A stretch of 64,000 nt of DNA from Clostridiales bacterium (GCA_007120165.1 SKOH01000021.1:16892-80891); one strand, 5' to 3'. Positions 1-10,334 are shown, counted from the first letter of the stretch. Made by a program: numbers and translations. Notes: a model not told the origin generated them from the sequence alone.

Positions 1-876
1 GATATCAACTGCATTCGATGCGGAACCTGTGTAGAAAACTGTCCGGCAGGGATACTCTCTTTTGAAAACGAAAGAAATGCCTTGGAGCTTAAATTAAATT
101 CTGATTTAGAAGGCTATGAAGACCGACAGAAGATTCTAGCTGCGTTGACGGATATTCAGGATTTAGGCGAGAACATTAAGGAATTTACCTTCGAGTTTAC
201 ATCCCCCAAAAGCGTAGCCTATAAAGCCGGTCAGTTTATCCTTGTAAAATTAAAGGACAGTGAGAGTATGTACCGGGCATATTCTATTGCCTCATACAAT
301 GAAAATAACAAGAGCTTGAGAGTGATTATTAAAAAAGTTCCCGGGGGATATGGTACTGAAAACATTTTTAACCAGTTTGCGGTAGGAGACAGTGTAGAAC
401 TGGAAGGGCCCATGGGTGAAGAACTGGTGGTAGATAAAGATGCGAAAAAAGTACTTTTCGTTGGGAACGGTATCGGCATGACTCCATTTATCCCTTTGAC
501 GAAGGATACCTTAAAACATCGGAAGGACATAAAAGAAGTTGCCTTCGTCCACGGACAGCGAAAGGAAAAAGACTTTTATTATCATGACTACTTCCTGAAT
601 TTGGCAAAGGAGTACGATCAGTTTAATTATCTGCCCATAGCATCAAGACCTGAAAATTCCACGACCTCCAAGGGTTATGTTATGGACGGAATTAAAGATC
701 TTGATCTGACAGGGTATCATATCTACATGTGCGGTTCTCCACGAATGATTACGGATACCATGAACCTTTTATTGGAAAAAGGAGTGCCTAAGGACCGAAT
801 TTTCTATGAAAGTGAAGAAAAAGTAAAGGAAGGCGAGGAAAAAGGAAACATCAGGAAACAGAAAAAAACCGCTTAG
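1..876 (+). CDS. [4Fe-4S] ferredoxin-domain / FAD-NAD(P) binding oxidoreductase (FNR/NqrF-like), 5' truncated by window edge
   Basis: Frame 1 is open from base 1 (DINCIRCGTCVENCPAG, CxxCxxCxxxCP cluster motif) and runs into the 82..876 ORF. That ORF has RAYSIAS, GNGIGMTPF and MCGSPRM motifs of FNR-type flavoproteins. Confidence 0.85.
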   Translation, partial: DINCIRCGTCVENCPAGILSFENERNALELKLNSDLEGYEDRQKILAALTDIQDLGENIKEFTFEFTSPKSVAYKAGQFILVKLKDSESMYRAYSIASYNENNKSLRVIIKKVPGGYGTENIFNQFAVGDSVELEGPMGEELVVDKDAKKVLFVGNGIGMTPFIPLTKDTLKHRKDIKEVAFVHGQRKEKDFYYHDYFLNLAKEYDQFNYLPIASRPENSTTSKGYVMDGIKDLDLTGYHIYMCGSPRMITDTMNLLLEKGVPKDRIFYESEEKVKEGEEKGNIRKQKKTA

Positions 877-932
877 ATCAGGCACAGAATCATAAGACTG
901 CCAATGAATCTACTATCCGGTAATAAGAAGTC

Positions 933-969
933 AAAAAAACTTTGCGGATGCTTCTGCAAAGTTTTTTTT
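933..969 (+). terminator. Rho-independent terminator
   Basis: AAAAAACTTTGC-ggatgcttct-GCAAAGTTTTTTTT hairpin plus U-tract after the oxidoreductase. Confidence 0.85.
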
Positions 970-1072
970 GATAAAGTAAAATATTTACTTCGATCTTTTC
1001 ATTAGAGCGAATAAATAGCTTCAAAGAAGGGTAACTATACATCATCATATCAATATTGAAAGGAGTTTTTAG

Positions 1073-1744
1073 ATGGAATATTATCAGGAATTTATGAGGC
1101 ATTTGGAAAAGGAAGAAAAGGAAAACAGCGTTAATTATATTATGCAGTTGATCTCCGGAAGAGAACTGGATCTTGTTACGCTGTATAACGAAATTTTACG
1201 CCCGGCTCTTTATGATATTGCTTCCAATGAAAAGGAGCAAAGTATCACCATCGGACAGGAGCATATTCGGACCGCAATTGTAAGGACTATTGTAGAATGC
1301 TGCTATCCCTTTGTGATCGTAGAGCGCAGCCTGAAATTTGAGCCCCATCAGCTGAATCAGAAAAGGGTGGCAATTTATTGTCCCGAGGATGAATATCATG
1401 AAATCGGACCCCGCATGGTAGAGGACTTTTTTGCCCTCAATGGTTTTGAAACCATTTTTTTGGGAGGAAACACCCCAAGAGAAAATTTATTCGAGTTGAT
1501 GGAAGATCTGCAGCCTGACTATGTGGCTATTAGCGTGTCAAACTACTATAATATTGTACCGGCAAAAAGAAGCATAGAATTTCTTCGCAACAAACTAAGC
1601 AAGGTACCGAAAATTATCGTCGGTGGTTACGCCCTGGAGAATAAAAAGAACGTAGCGAAGGATATGGGTGCGGATATGTACTTGAAAACCTTTGAAGATA
1701 TTCAAGCCCTAAGAGAGGAAGAAAACGATGAAATTTCCCTTTAG
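1073..1744 (+). CDS. Cobalamin (B12)-binding domain protein, no evident enzymatic or HTH domain
   Basis: N-terminal helical B12-binding-2-like region, then a Rossmann-like B12 domain with EYHEIG (E/DxHxxG) and FLGGNTPRENL. RBS aaaggag upstream. Confidence 0.75.
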   Translation: MEYYQEFMRHLEKEEKENSVNYIMQLISGRELDLVTLYNEILRPALYDIASNEKEQSITIGQEHIRTAIVRTIVECCYPFVIVERSLKFEPHQLNQKRVAIYCPEDEYHEIGPRMVEDFFALNGFETIFLGGNTPRENLFELMEDLQPDYVAISVSNYYNIVPAKRSIEFLRNKLSKVPKIIVGGYALENKKNVAKDMGADMYLKTFEDIQALREEENDEISL

Positions 1745-2882
1745 AATTGCCTGGCGTTTCTTAAAGTCCGGAAAGGGGCAGACGATCCTCATTTTATCGG
1801 GTATCGCCATCGGCATTTCTGTTCAGGTTTTCATCGGCTTATTGATTCAGGGGCTGCAAAGCAGTTTGGTGGACTCCACCATTGGAAATGCATCCCAAAT
1901 TACTGTGGAATCCCAAGAAAATAACGGAGAAATTTTTAATTATCAGGAAAAGGAAGAAGTCATTGGAAATAATGTGGAAGGGATCACCGAGATGTCCCCC
2001 ACCCTTACCCTGCCTGCCTTTATCAGTCTTGAAGAGGAAGCGGAATCCGCCCTGATTAGAGGGTTTGATTTGGAAAAGGCGGAAGGGATATACGGTTTTC
2101 GTGAAAAAATAATAACAGGCCGTCTGCCGGAAAATTCAGCGGAAGTGGCCGTGGGTATCGGCTTGGCGGAAAATCTGGAATTGGAGATTGGAGATACGCT
2201 GGAGGTATTTAACTTTGAGGGAGATCAGGGAGAAGTGGTAATTGCCGGGTTTTTTGATATCGGTGTGACGAATCTCAATGAATCCTGGATTGTCAGTGAA
2301 ATCGAAACTGCCCAGTCAATATTCCAGCGGGACTCCATTACCGCCATTGAAATCCAGGTGGAGAAAGTGTTTGAAGCGGACCGCATCGGAGAGGAAGTAC
2401 AGGCTCTTTTGGATGATGATGTGAAGGTTACCAATTGGAAAGATGCAAATCAGGATCTGCTGAGCGGGCTGCAGGGTCAGGACATTTCCAGTATTATGAT
2501 ACAAATTTTTGTCGTTGTCGCGGTGGTCCTGGGAATTTCCAGTGTCTTGGCAATTTCCGTATTACAGCGTTCAAAGCAGATCGGAATCCTGAAAGCCATG
2601 GGAGTCAATGACCGCAGTGCCAGTCTGATTTTTTTGTTTCAAGGCTTGATTTTAGGAATTATTGGTGGGTTTATCGGAATTGCTCTCGGTTTGGGGCTTT
2701 CCTATAGTTTTATGATTTTTGCGACAAACCCCGACGGCAGTCCGGTGGTGGAAATCGTGATAAACTACAATTTCATCGCTCTTTCCTTTCTCATTGCCGT
2801 GGCAGCCTCTACTTTGGCCGCTCTGATACCGGCGAAAAAATCTTCCAAACTCCAACCGATCGAGGTGATACGAAATGGATAG
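1728..2882 (+). CDS. ABC transporter permease, FtsX/LolC/MacB family
   Basis: N-terminal TM, periplasmic-type loop, three C-terminal TMs with VLQRSKQIGILKAMG motif. Overlaps the upstream gene by 17 nt. Confidence 0.85.
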   Translation: MKFPFRIAWRFLKSGKGQTILILSGIAIGISVQVFIGLLIQGLQSSLVDSTIGNASQITVESQENNGEIFNYQEKEEVIGNNVEGITEMSPTLTLPAFISLEEEAESALIRGFDLEKAEGIYGFREKIITGRLPENSAEVAVGIGLAENLELEIGDTLEVFNFEGDQGEVVIAGFFDIGVTNLNESWIVSEIETAQSIFQRDSITAIEIQVEKVFEADRIGEEVQALLDDDVKVTNWKDANQDLLSGLQGQDISSIMIQIFVVVAVVLGISSVLAISVLQRSKQIGILKAMGVNDRSASLIFLFQGLILGIIGGFIGIALGLGLSYSFMIFATNPDGSPVVEIVINYNFIALSFLIAVAASTLAALIPAKKSSKLQPIEVIRNG

Positions 2883-3564
2883 TATTTTAACCCTGGAAAA
2901 CATTGATAAAGTCTATGGATCAAAAATTAAAACCCAGGTAATTTTTGATTTAAACCTCAGTTTTCAGCCCGGGACTTTTAATTCCATCATCGGTCAGTCC
3001 GGCAGCGGTAAGAGCACCCTGTTAAATATCATGGGTACCTTGGATAAGCCTACAAAGGGCAAAGTTTTAGTTGAGGGCCGGGATACCGGTGCATTAAAGA
3101 AAAATGATTTGGCAAAACTGCGGAATGAGGCGATTGGTTTTGTATTTCAGTTTCATTATCTCTTACCGGAGTTTACCACATTAGAGAATATTTTAATGCC
3201 TCAATGGGTGAAAAATAAAAGGATTGAGCCGGAAATTCAGCGGCGGGCCGAGGAGTTAATTGAGGTGGTAGGGCTGGAAAAAGTAAAAAACAATCTGGCA
3301 ACGGATATGTCAGGAGGCCAGCAGCAACGGGCTGCCATTGCCAGAGCGTTGATGAATCGTCCGAGGATCTTACTCGCCGACGAACCTACCGGAAACCTGG
3401 ATTCGGAAACCAGCAACAGCATTTACCGACTGCTCAAGGATATCAATAAGGAGTTTCAGTCCACTTTTATTGTGATCACCCATGATAAGAAAATTGCGGA
3501 ACGTACCGACCGGATTATTGAGTTGAAAGACGGCAAAGTCTACACCGATGTAACACAAAAATAA
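2875..3564 (+). CDS. ABC transporter ATP-binding protein (LolD/MacB type)
   Basis: Walker [11 protein letters not shown], signature [14 protein letters not shown], Walker [13 protein letters not shown]. Overlaps the permease. Confidence 0.93.
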   Translation: MDSILTLENIDKVYGSKIKTQVIFDLNLSFQPGTFNSIIGQSGSGKSTLLNIMGTLDKPTKGKVLVEGRDTGALKKNDLAKLRNEAIGFVFQFHYLLPEFTTLENILMPQWVKNKRIEPEIQRRAEELIEVVGLEKVKNNLATDMSGGQQQRAAIARALMNRPRILLADEPTGNLDSETSNSIYRLLKDINKEFQSTFIVITHDKKIAERTDRIIELKDGKVYTDVTQK

Positions 3565-3644
3565 GTCTTGAGGGCTTTACCCCGGAGGGGAGGGGTGTTA
3601 TAATGGGAACAGGAGATATGTTAAACATTAAAGGAGAGGATAAT

Positions 3645-4037
3645 ATGCCCAAAATTGAAGTAGGATTTCCTGAAGGAAAAAAAGTAAGTGCAAATATCAA
3701 AGGTTTTACCATTGTAACGGACCAGCCCGTGGATGAAGGAGGAGAAGGGATGGTTGCCTCCCCCTTTGATCTTTTTTTAAGTTCCATCGCCACCTGCACC
3801 GGTTTTTATGCTCTGCGGTTTTGTGAGAGTAAAGATATTGATATGGAAGGGATGAAGCTTGTTTTGAATACCGAGAAAAATCCTGACACGGGGATGATCG
3901 GAAGAATGGAATTGAAGTTAACCCTCCCCGAAGGATTCCCGGAAAAGTACCGAAAAGCGATTATTCGTTCCATGAATTTATGCACGGTTAAAAAACACAT
4001 GATGGATCCTCCGGAATTTGAAATTACCGCTGAATAA
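3645..4037 (+). CDS. OsmC family protein
   Basis: SPFDLFLSSIATCTGFYALRFCESK plus conserved C-terminal Cys (SMNLCTVKKHM). Start placed at internal ATG 3645 with RBS aaggagagg. Confidence 0.85.
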   Translation: MPKIEVGFPEGKKVSANIKGFTIVTDQPVDEGGEGMVASPFDLFLSSIATCTGFYALRFCESKDIDMEGMKLVLNTEKNPDTGMIGRMELKLTLPEGFPEKYRKAIIRSMNLCTVKKHMMDPPEFEITAE

Positions 4038-4046
4038 CCTGATAAA

Positions 4047-4090
4047 TTAAACAATCCGTCGGATGGAAATTCCGGCGGATTGTTAATTTA
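4047..4090. terminator. Bidirectional terminator between convergent genes
   Basis: AACAATCCGTCGGA-tggaaa-TTCCGGCGGATTGTT hairpin flanked by A/T tracts. Confidence 0.75.
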
Positions 4091-4098
4091 TTGGGTTT

Positions 4099-4974
4099 TT
4101 ATTTTCCGGAAGGCCTTTTCTTATGATTGGAGTCTTTATACCACAATCTTGTGGCATTGATTTCTCCTCCCATAAGGACAATAAGACTGCTGATGTTCAG
4201 CCAGATCAATAAGGCGATTACTGCACCGATACTACCGTACAGTCGGGAGAATGCCCCGTAATTGTTTACATAAAAGGAAAAAATAAGGGAAATGATAATC
4301 CAGCCCAGCGTAGCAAATATAGCCCCGGGGTATACATCTTTAAAAGTCAGCAGGTAATTCGGTCCGATACGGTAAAAGAGGGTGAAGATAAAAAATAAAA
4401 CCAGCAGGGGAGCTCCATAACGTATGTATTCCCACACCGACAGAAAAAATTCCGAGAATCCGAGATATTCCGAGATCGCCAAACCGATAAATCGACCGAA
4501 AACCATGAAGAACAGCGAAAAAATGATGATAAAGGCTAATCCGAAGGTAAAGATTACCCCCATGGCCCGAAGTTTAAAAAAAGAACGGCTCTCATAGACA
4601 TTATAGGCCTTGTTCAATCCTCTTATAAGGGCAGAGGTGCCTCTTGAGGCCGCCCAGATGGTACCTAAGGAGCTGACGGAAAGCAGGGTGGCATTAAGGC
4701 CGCTTCGAATGTCGTCCAGGATCGTCAAAGTCAGTTGAAATACTTCATCCGGCAGAATATAAGCCAGTTGTCTAATGGTCTCTCCCTCGGTCAGCGGAGT
4801 AAAGTTTAATAACACAATCAGTACGATCAGAAAAGGAAAAAAAGACAGAATCAGATAATAACTGAGTTGAGCCCCTAAGGCAGTAAGTTCATTTTTTTTA
4901 AACTGTTCTTTTAAGTGCAGTACCAAGGATTTCCATTTGGTCAGTTTTTTCGTTGTTTTATCCATGTTCCTCAT
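4099..4974 (-). CDS. YihY/virulence factor BrkB family membrane protein
   Basis: NELTALGAQLSYYLILSFFPFLIVL and IGAVIALLIWLNISSLIVLMGGEINA family motifs; multiple TMs. Confidence 0.9.
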   Translation of the reverse strand: MRNMDKTTKKLTKWKSLVLHLKEQFKKNELTALGAQLSYYLILSFFPFLIVLIVLLNFTPLTEGETIRQLAYILPDEVFQLTLTILDDIRSGLNATLLSVSSLGTIWAASRGTSALIRGLNKAYNVYESRSFFKLRAMGVIFTFGLAFIIIFSLFFMVFGRFIGLAISEYLGFSEFFLSVWEYIRYGAPLLVLFFIFTLFYRIGPNYLLTFKDVYPGAIFATLGWIIISLIFSFYVNNYGAFSRLYGSIGAVIALLIWLNISSLIVLMGGEINATRLWYKDSNHKKRPSGK

Positions 4975-6328
4975 CCTTTAGATAGGTATTGATGTACTGT
5001 AAGACGTCAAACTTCCTTTTTGCCCCTTGATAATTCATATATCGAATTTTCCCGAAAATTTCCCGCTCTTTCCAGGCCCGGTCATGAAGGCCTCCGATAC
5101 TCCAGGCAATGCCGGTATAGCCGTTGGGATCCCGCCCGTCGATACTGTAGCTGTCGTTTAGCTTTATGGCAAACGCCATAGCCTCTTCGGGACTTTTCGT
5201 CCACTGGAGAATTTTTTTGCACCAATACATCCGTAAATAACTATGGATTTTTCCGGTTGTTAACAGTTCCCACTGGGCGGCGTTCCAGAGTCTGTCGTGG
5301 GTGTTTCCATGGAGAAAATCCTCATAAGCGTATAGATGCTCCCTTGGATCCCTTCGATGGGCATCAAGACTTTTTTTCGCCCAGTGGGGAAATCCGTTAA
5401 AATTGTCATAATTTATATTATAATAGCAGTAATTATCGGATAGTTCCTTTCGAACGAAAATCTGTTCCACGAAGTCCCTGGTGGCAGAGGAATGAAATTT
5501 GCTTTCTTCCAGGGCTAAAAGTACCTGCTGTGAGGAAATCTGGCCAAAATGCAAATAAGGGGAAAGCCCTGACAAGGCTTCCTTAGTAGGATCATTACTG
5601 TGGGCGGCATAGTTATTGAGACGATTTTCAATGAAATCTTCCATCTGTTTTTTGCCGGCTCTTGGTCCGGAGGGGTAGGTTGCGGTGAAATATGGATTTT
5701 TTTCCAATGGCAAACTATCCAGCAGGGTACTCCAGGAAATATCCGGAAGTTCTTTTGTAAAGGGAACCGGGTGTTTTAGTATTTTAGGCTGCTGGTGCAA
5801 AAACTCTTCCAATAATTTATGGAGTTTCGGCCGCAGGGTGTAGGCCCCGTATTCCTGTTTTTTAGAAGCGGTGGTCACTGGAACGATATTATGACCATCG
5901 ACTGTTTCCATCGAAACAGTTATTTTTTCGGCAATGTGCTGCTGCAGGCTTTTTTTCTGCCGCAGGGGATCAAAGTCAGTGACCATATGGGAAATCCCGT
6001 GGTTTCTAATAAACTGGGGGATGAGCTTCGAAGGATCCCCCTTCAAAAGAGTAAACGCAATATTGTGCTTTTGTAAACCTGCCGCCACTTCCTTAAGTCC
6101 CCGGAGCATAAAATCGTAATGAGAGTAGTTGGCATGTAAAAATGAATCCATCAGTACAAAGATCACAATCAGCGGCTGGTTTTCTGTTAAGGCTCTTTGC
6201 TGAGCGTAGGAAAGGGCCCAATTACTCTCGGTTCGCTGCTCACGGCTCATCCAGTAAAGAATCGGACCTTGATTGGATTTCTTAGTATCATGGTACACAG
6301 TAATAACTCTTCTTGGGTCCATATCCAT
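4958..6328 (-). CDS. Class II deoxyribodipyrimidine photolyase
   Basis: C-terminal KLNDSYSIDGRDPNGYTGIAWSIGGLHDRAW and HSYLRMYWCKKILQW are class II CPD photolyase signatures. Start placed at MDMDPRRV (AAGGAGG upstream) instead of the longer ORF to 6526. Confidence 0.9.
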   Translation of the reverse strand: MDMDPRRVITVYHDTKKSNQGPILYWMSREQRTESNWALSYAQQRALTENQPLIVIFVLMDSFLHANYSHYDFMLRGLKEVAAGLQKHNIAFTLLKGDPSKLIPQFIRNHGISHMVTDFDPLRQKKSLQQHIAEKITVSMETVDGHNIVPVTTASKKQEYGAYTLRPKLHKLLEEFLHQQPKILKHPVPFTKELPDISWSTLLDSLPLEKNPYFTATYPSGPRAGKKQMEDFIENRLNNYAAHSNDPTKEALSGLSPYLHFGQISSQQVLLALEESKFHSSATRDFVEQIFVRKELSDNYCYYNINYDNFNGFPHWAKKSLDAHRRDPREHLYAYEDFLHGNTHDRLWNAAQWELLTTGKIHSYLRMYWCKKILQWTKSPEEAMAFAIKLNDSYSIDGRDPNGYTGIAWSIGGLHDRAWKEREIFGKIRYMNYQGAKRKFDVLQYINTYLKDEEHG

Positions 6329-6474
6329 CCTCCTTGCAGGAATAAAAAGATTGATATACATATATACCCTCATCAATAGGAAGGGTAAACAAAATTCCAA
6401 CAATTGCATTCTGATCCATTTTAAAACGGCAAGAGTAGGAGCTGTCGAGATAGCCTTCGAATAATTGATAAGTC

Positions 6475-6503
6475 TTGTGAGAAAGTAAAGGTTTCGGTAT
6501 AAT
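6475..6503 (+). promoter_or_regulatory. Candidate sigma-A promoter for mscS-like gene
   Basis: TTGTGA - 17 nt - TATAAT. Confidence 0.6.
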
Positions 6504-6542
6504 GAGAAAGCAGTGGGAAAATACATATAAGGAGGAAGCGTA

Positions 6543-7352
6543 ATGGAAATATCACAGAACTTTCGAGAATCGATTATTCAGTATGGTATCAGAGTGGCGA
6601 TCGGACTTGTGATTTTATTGGTCGGTCTTGCCGTTATTAAAGTGCTGATCGGAATGCTGGAAAAATTTCTTCAGGCAAGCAGACTGAACGAATCCTTACA
6701 CGGGTTTATTAAGTCCCTAACCTCTTTCGGACTGAATATCATTTTGATTATTACCGTATTGGGTTTACTAGGTATCCCCATGGCGACGTTTGTCGCAATA
6801 CTCGGTGCTGCAGGCCTGGCAATCGGCTTCGCCCTGCGGGATAGCCTGGGAAATATTGCGGGAGGAATCATCATCCTTAGTTCAAGACCTTTTAATGTAG
6901 GGGATTTCATCAGTGCCCAGGGAGAAATGGGTACGGTCAAAGAAATTCTTATTCTGCATACCCGTCTGGTCACTCCCGATAATAAGAAGGTAGTGATCCC
7001 CAACGGACCTCTGGCCAACGGAAACATTACCAATTTCAGTGCCGAGGAGTTAAGAAGGGTGGACCTTACCTATGGTGTAGGATATGAGGACGATATTATG
7101 CAGGTAAAGGGCATTTTGACAGAATTGATAGAGAACCACGAACTTACGTTAAAGGAACCGGAAGCCATGGTTCGAGTCATCGAATACGGCGACAGCTCCG
7201 TGAACTTTACTGTAAGGGTCTGGTGCAAAAAGGAAGATTACTGGTCTATTTATTACGACCTTCAGGAAGCGGTAAAAATGCGATTTGACGAAGAAAACAT
7301 CAACATTCCTTATCCACAAATGGATTTGCATGTCAATCAGTTAAGCAGGTAA
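6543..7352 (+). CDS. Small-conductance mechanosensitive channel (MscS family)
   Basis: AAGLAIGFALRDSLGNIAGGIIILSSRPFNVGDFI and VVIPNGPLANGNITNFS motifs. Confidence 0.93.
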   Translation: MEISQNFRESIIQYGIRVAIGLVILLVGLAVIKVLIGMLEKFLQASRLNESLHGFIKSLTSFGLNIILIITVLGLLGIPMATFVAILGAAGLAIGFALRDSLGNIAGGIIILSSRPFNVGDFISAQGEMGTVKEILILHTRLVTPDNKKVVIPNGPLANGNITNFSAEELRRVDLTYGVGYEDDIMQVKGILTELIENHELTLKEPEAMVRVIEYGDSSVNFTVRVWCKKEDYWSIYYDLQEAVKMRFDEENINIPYPQMDLHVNQLSR

Positions 7353-7492
7353 AGGGATGGGGTGAAAATCCGTAGAATGCCATGGAAGACCTCCCGGGGG
7401 AAAGAAAGTTTTTTTGATTACGTAAAAAATATATGGGTATCATTAGAATGGTGTGAAATTGAATGATAAATTATTTATAAGGAGGTTTTTTT

Positions 7493-7999
7493 TTGAAAAA
7501 CGCATTAGATATTTTACAATTTGCAATGGATATGGAAATACAGGGGCAAAACTTCTATATCAGTTTCAGCGATAAAGTGGAGAACCCGGTGGCAAAGAAA
7601 ATGTTCGAATCCTTAGCAAAGGAAGAGAAAAGACATTATGACATCCTCAAAAAAGAATACGACAATATTGAAGTCAATAAAGAGTGGTCGGAGATGAATA
7701 ATCTCGACGAATATAAAGGGGAAAGCATTTTTGAAGTACGTAAAGAGGCGGAAAAAGTATCCCCCGAGGACCTTAAAACCTCAACATCGGACATCTCGAT
7801 TCTTAGGATGGCCTATCTGATCGAAAATGATTTTGCAGAGTTTTATAAAAAAGCCATCGAAAACACCGAAGATCCAAAGGGGAAAAAGATGCTGGAAACC
7901 CTGTACGAATGGGAAAACGAGCATCGAAAAGTATTTTACGAAGAATATCAAAAGGCCATGAAGGATAATTGGTTCGATCAGAGCTTTTCTCCTTTCTAA
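7493..7999 (+). CDS. Ferritin-like / rubrerythrin-type di-iron domain protein
   Basis: Repeated ExxGxxFY...EExxHxxxL pattern (EIQGQNFY, LAKEEKRHYDIL, YEWENEHRKVF). TTG start with strong RBS. Confidence 0.8.
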   Translation: MKNALDILQFAMDMEIQGQNFYISFSDKVENPVAKKMFESLAKEEKRHYDILKKEYDNIEVNKEWSEMNNLDEYKGESIFEVRKEAEKVSPEDLKTSTSDISILRMAYLIENDFAEFYKKAIENTEDPKGKKMLETLYEWENEHRKVFYEEYQKAMKDNWFDQSFSPF

Positions 8000-8014
8000 A
8001 AACCCATAACAGTT

Positions 8015-8055
8015 AAAAAACCTAAGGAACGGCTACTCCGTCCTTAGGTTTTTTT
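8015..8055. terminator. Bidirectional terminator between convergent genes
   Basis: AAAAAACCTAAGGA-(c)ggctactccg-TCCTTAGGTTTTTTT. Confidence 0.85.
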
Positions 8056-8059
8056 AAGC

Positions 8060-8578
8060 TTAGTTTCGCTCTTTTAGCATCTTTAAGGATGCGTCAATGA
8101 AAGCGGGAAGGTCTTTTGGGGTTCTGCTGGTAATTAGATTTCTGTCCACCACTACTTCCCTGTCCACATAATTGGCTCCGGCATTTTTCACATCCATAAT
8201 AACGGATTTATAGCAGGTAAGGGTGCGCCCGCTTAATACTTCCGCCGTTACCAATAATTGCGGTCCATGGCAAATAGTAAAGACCGGCTTATCTAATGTG
8301 AAATAGTTTCGAAGGAAATCCACAATTTTTTCATCGGAACGCAGGGCATCGGGGGAATAGCCTCCGGGAATCAGTAAGGCGACAAAATCTTCGGGAGAGA
8401 CATTATCCGCAACTTCGTCAATAGTCACAGGGTTTTCCCCATTCTTGTCGCTTACTTTCTCGCCTTTTTCCTTGCCGATGTGTACCAGTTCGTAGCCTGC
8501 ATCCTTAAAAGCCTCTGCCGGTTCACTGTACTCCGAGGTTTCATAAAGCTTTCCGATTAAAACACCAATTTTTTTCAC
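8060..8578 (-). CDS. DJ-1/PfpI family protein
   Basis: LLIPGGYSPDALR and FTICHGPQLLV (nucleophile elbow) with C-terminal TSRTPKDLPAF. Confidence 0.9.
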   Translation of the reverse strand: MKKIGVLIGKLYETSEYSEPAEAFKDAGYELVHIGKEKGEKVSDKNGENPVTIDEVADNVSPEDFVALLIPGGYSPDALRSDEKIVDFLRNYFTLDKPVFTICHGPQLLVTAEVLSGRTLTCYKSVIMDVKNAGANYVDREVVVDRNLITSRTPKDLPAFIDASLKMLKERN

Positions 8579-8786
8579 CTGTATACCTCCTTTAAAAATA
8601 TCCAGCCTAATATTTAAGGGTTATTAAAACCCGAATCATACATTAGCGATGATACCCAAAAACCAGCAAAATAATCATAGGAGGAAAGGATCGATTGTGG
8701 AATTTTCTCTGGAAAAGCTTTGCAAACAGCAGAAATTGAGGTATGATTTTACCATGGAATAAAAGGTCTTAAAGGAGCTGGGTAAA

Positions 8787-9257
8787 TTGATCAAGGGATA
8801 CATCTATCAGACGAAACTTGGTCCGATGACGATTTTGGAAAAAGACGGGTTCTTGGTGGGCATTGAGTTGGGTGAACAAAAAGAACAGAAGTACCCCATA
8901 GAAGAAACGGAAGTAATTAAGAGAGCCTATGGGCAAATTGAGGAATACCTGACAGGAAAAAGACGAAGGTTTGACCTGCCCCTAAGGCCGGAAGGGTCGG
9001 AGTTCCAACAGCAGGTTTGGAAGGCTTTGTTGGAAATTCCCCATGGAAAAACCTGCAGTTATAAAGATTTAGCAGTGAAAATTCAACGGCCCAAAGCCTG
9101 CCGCGCTGTTGGCGGGGCGAATAATAAAAATCCGCTGCCGATTCTGATTCCCTGTCACCGGGTCATCGGGAATAATGGCAAACTGGTCGGGTATCGGGGT
9201 GGGCTTGAAATGAAGGAAAAACTGTTGAGGATTGAATCCTCAAATAATGATCAATAA
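8787..9257 (+). CDS. ogt: Methylated-DNA--[protein]-cysteine S-methyltransferase
   Basis: Active-site IPCHRV and GGANNKNPLPILIPCHRVIGNNGKLVGYRGGLEMKEKLL. Confidence 0.93.
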   Translation: MIKGYIYQTKLGPMTILEKDGFLVGIELGEQKEQKYPIEETEVIKRAYGQIEEYLTGKRRRFDLPLRPEGSEFQQQVWKALLEIPHGKTCSYKDLAVKIQRPKACRAVGGANNKNPLPILIPCHRVIGNNGKLVGYRGGLEMKEKLLRIESSNNDQ

Positions 9258-9352
9258 AAATGACAATCAGCGGATCATAAGGATTTTATGAACCTTCGAT
9301 TAATGACGGCAAGTGTCAATACGACTAAGAATAGAGTAAAGGAGAAGTATAT

Positions 9353-9610
9353 ATGAGCAACGAATTCCCCTATGTAATTACATTTGATTCCACCCATGCA
9401 GCGATGGATGCAGAAAAAAAGCTCTTAAAAACCGGTATAAAAATTCATATGATCCCCACGCCAAGGCAGATCACGGCAAACTGCGGTCTTTCCCTGAAGA
9501 TTACGGGAATAACTCGGGAGGATTTGGAAGATCTTTTAGCCGAATTAGAGATCAAGGGAAAGGCCCTTTATCGAATGGAGAGTTATCATAAAATTGAAAA
9601 GATCAAATAG
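9353..9610 (+). CDS. DUF3343 domain protein
   Basis: 85 aa; ITFDSTHAAMDAEKKLLKTGIKIHMIPTPRQITANCGLSLKI is typical of the DUF3343 family. Confidence 0.75.
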   Translation: MSNEFPYVITFDSTHAAMDAEKKLLKTGIKIHMIPTPRQITANCGLSLKITGITREDLEDLLAELEIKGKALYRMESYHKIEKIK

Positions 9611-9747
9611 GTTTCTTATAACTAATATAAAAAAGAAAATAGATGTATTCGGTTAAGAGATGGTAACGATTATAAATAAAAATGATGAAATGTACAAAGA
9701 TGGAAATAAGTAATTGCCAAAACGAATAATCAGAAAGGAAGTGGAGC

Positions 9748-10329
9748 ATGGCTCATAAGTTTGATCCGAAAAACAAAAAAAAACTTCAATCCAAAGATCG
9801 GCGGCAAAATCTTCCTCCGGATAGGGTGTTAGCGAAAATCGGTCTTCAGCCTGGTCAGAATTTCATTGATATCGGATGCGGTGTCGGTTACTTCAGCCTT
9901 CCCGCATCAAAGATCCTGGGGCCGAAGGGCAGGGTTTATGCCCTGGATACTTCTGAAGAGATGACCGAATTTTTGAAATCGGAGTTAAAAGCACTATCCA
10001 TTGAAAATGTTCAAGTGGCAAACTCTACGGAGTACGGATTCCCCCTGAAGGATGCTGCGGGAGAGATGCTGCTGATGTCCATGGTACTTCATGAAGTGGA
10101 GGATAAGCGGCGATTTTTACAGGAAGCCCGGCGCACATTAAAGAGCGGAGGGAAGATCATCATCATCGAATGGGTAAAAAAAGAGACGGAACAGGGTCCG
10201 CCTCTGATACATCGCCTGGATCCCCAGGAGACCAAAGATTATTTAATTGATGCGGGATTTAAAACCCCTGCGGTAATCAATATAGATGAGGTGGCAAAGA
10301 CCTTTTATCTTATTACTGCCGAAGCTTAG
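9748..10329 (+). CDS. Class I SAM-dependent methyltransferase
   Basis: FIDIGCGVGYFSLPASKILGPKGRVYALD motif I and RTLKSGGKIIIIEW. Confidence 0.9.
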   Translation: MAHKFDPKNKKKLQSKDRRQNLPPDRVLAKIGLQPGQNFIDIGCGVGYFSLPASKILGPKGRVYALDTSEEMTEFLKSELKALSIENVQVANSTEYGFPLKDAAGEMLLMSMVLHEVEDKRRFLQEARRTLKSGGKIIIIEWVKKETEQGPPLIHRLDPQETKDYLIDAGFKTPAVINIDEVAKTFYLITAEA

Positions 10330-10334
10330 ATATT

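Noticed and set aside
6329-6526. N-terminal 66-residue extension of the photolyase ORF
   Set aside because: A well placed RBS and ATG exist at 6328 and the extension overlaps the opposing promoter region; likely non-coding.
7353-7492. GGTGAAAATCC... stretch before the ferritin-like gene as a cobalamin riboswitch
   Set aside because: Only a short resemblance; no recognisable B12-box core (such as GCCACTG) or conserved helices.
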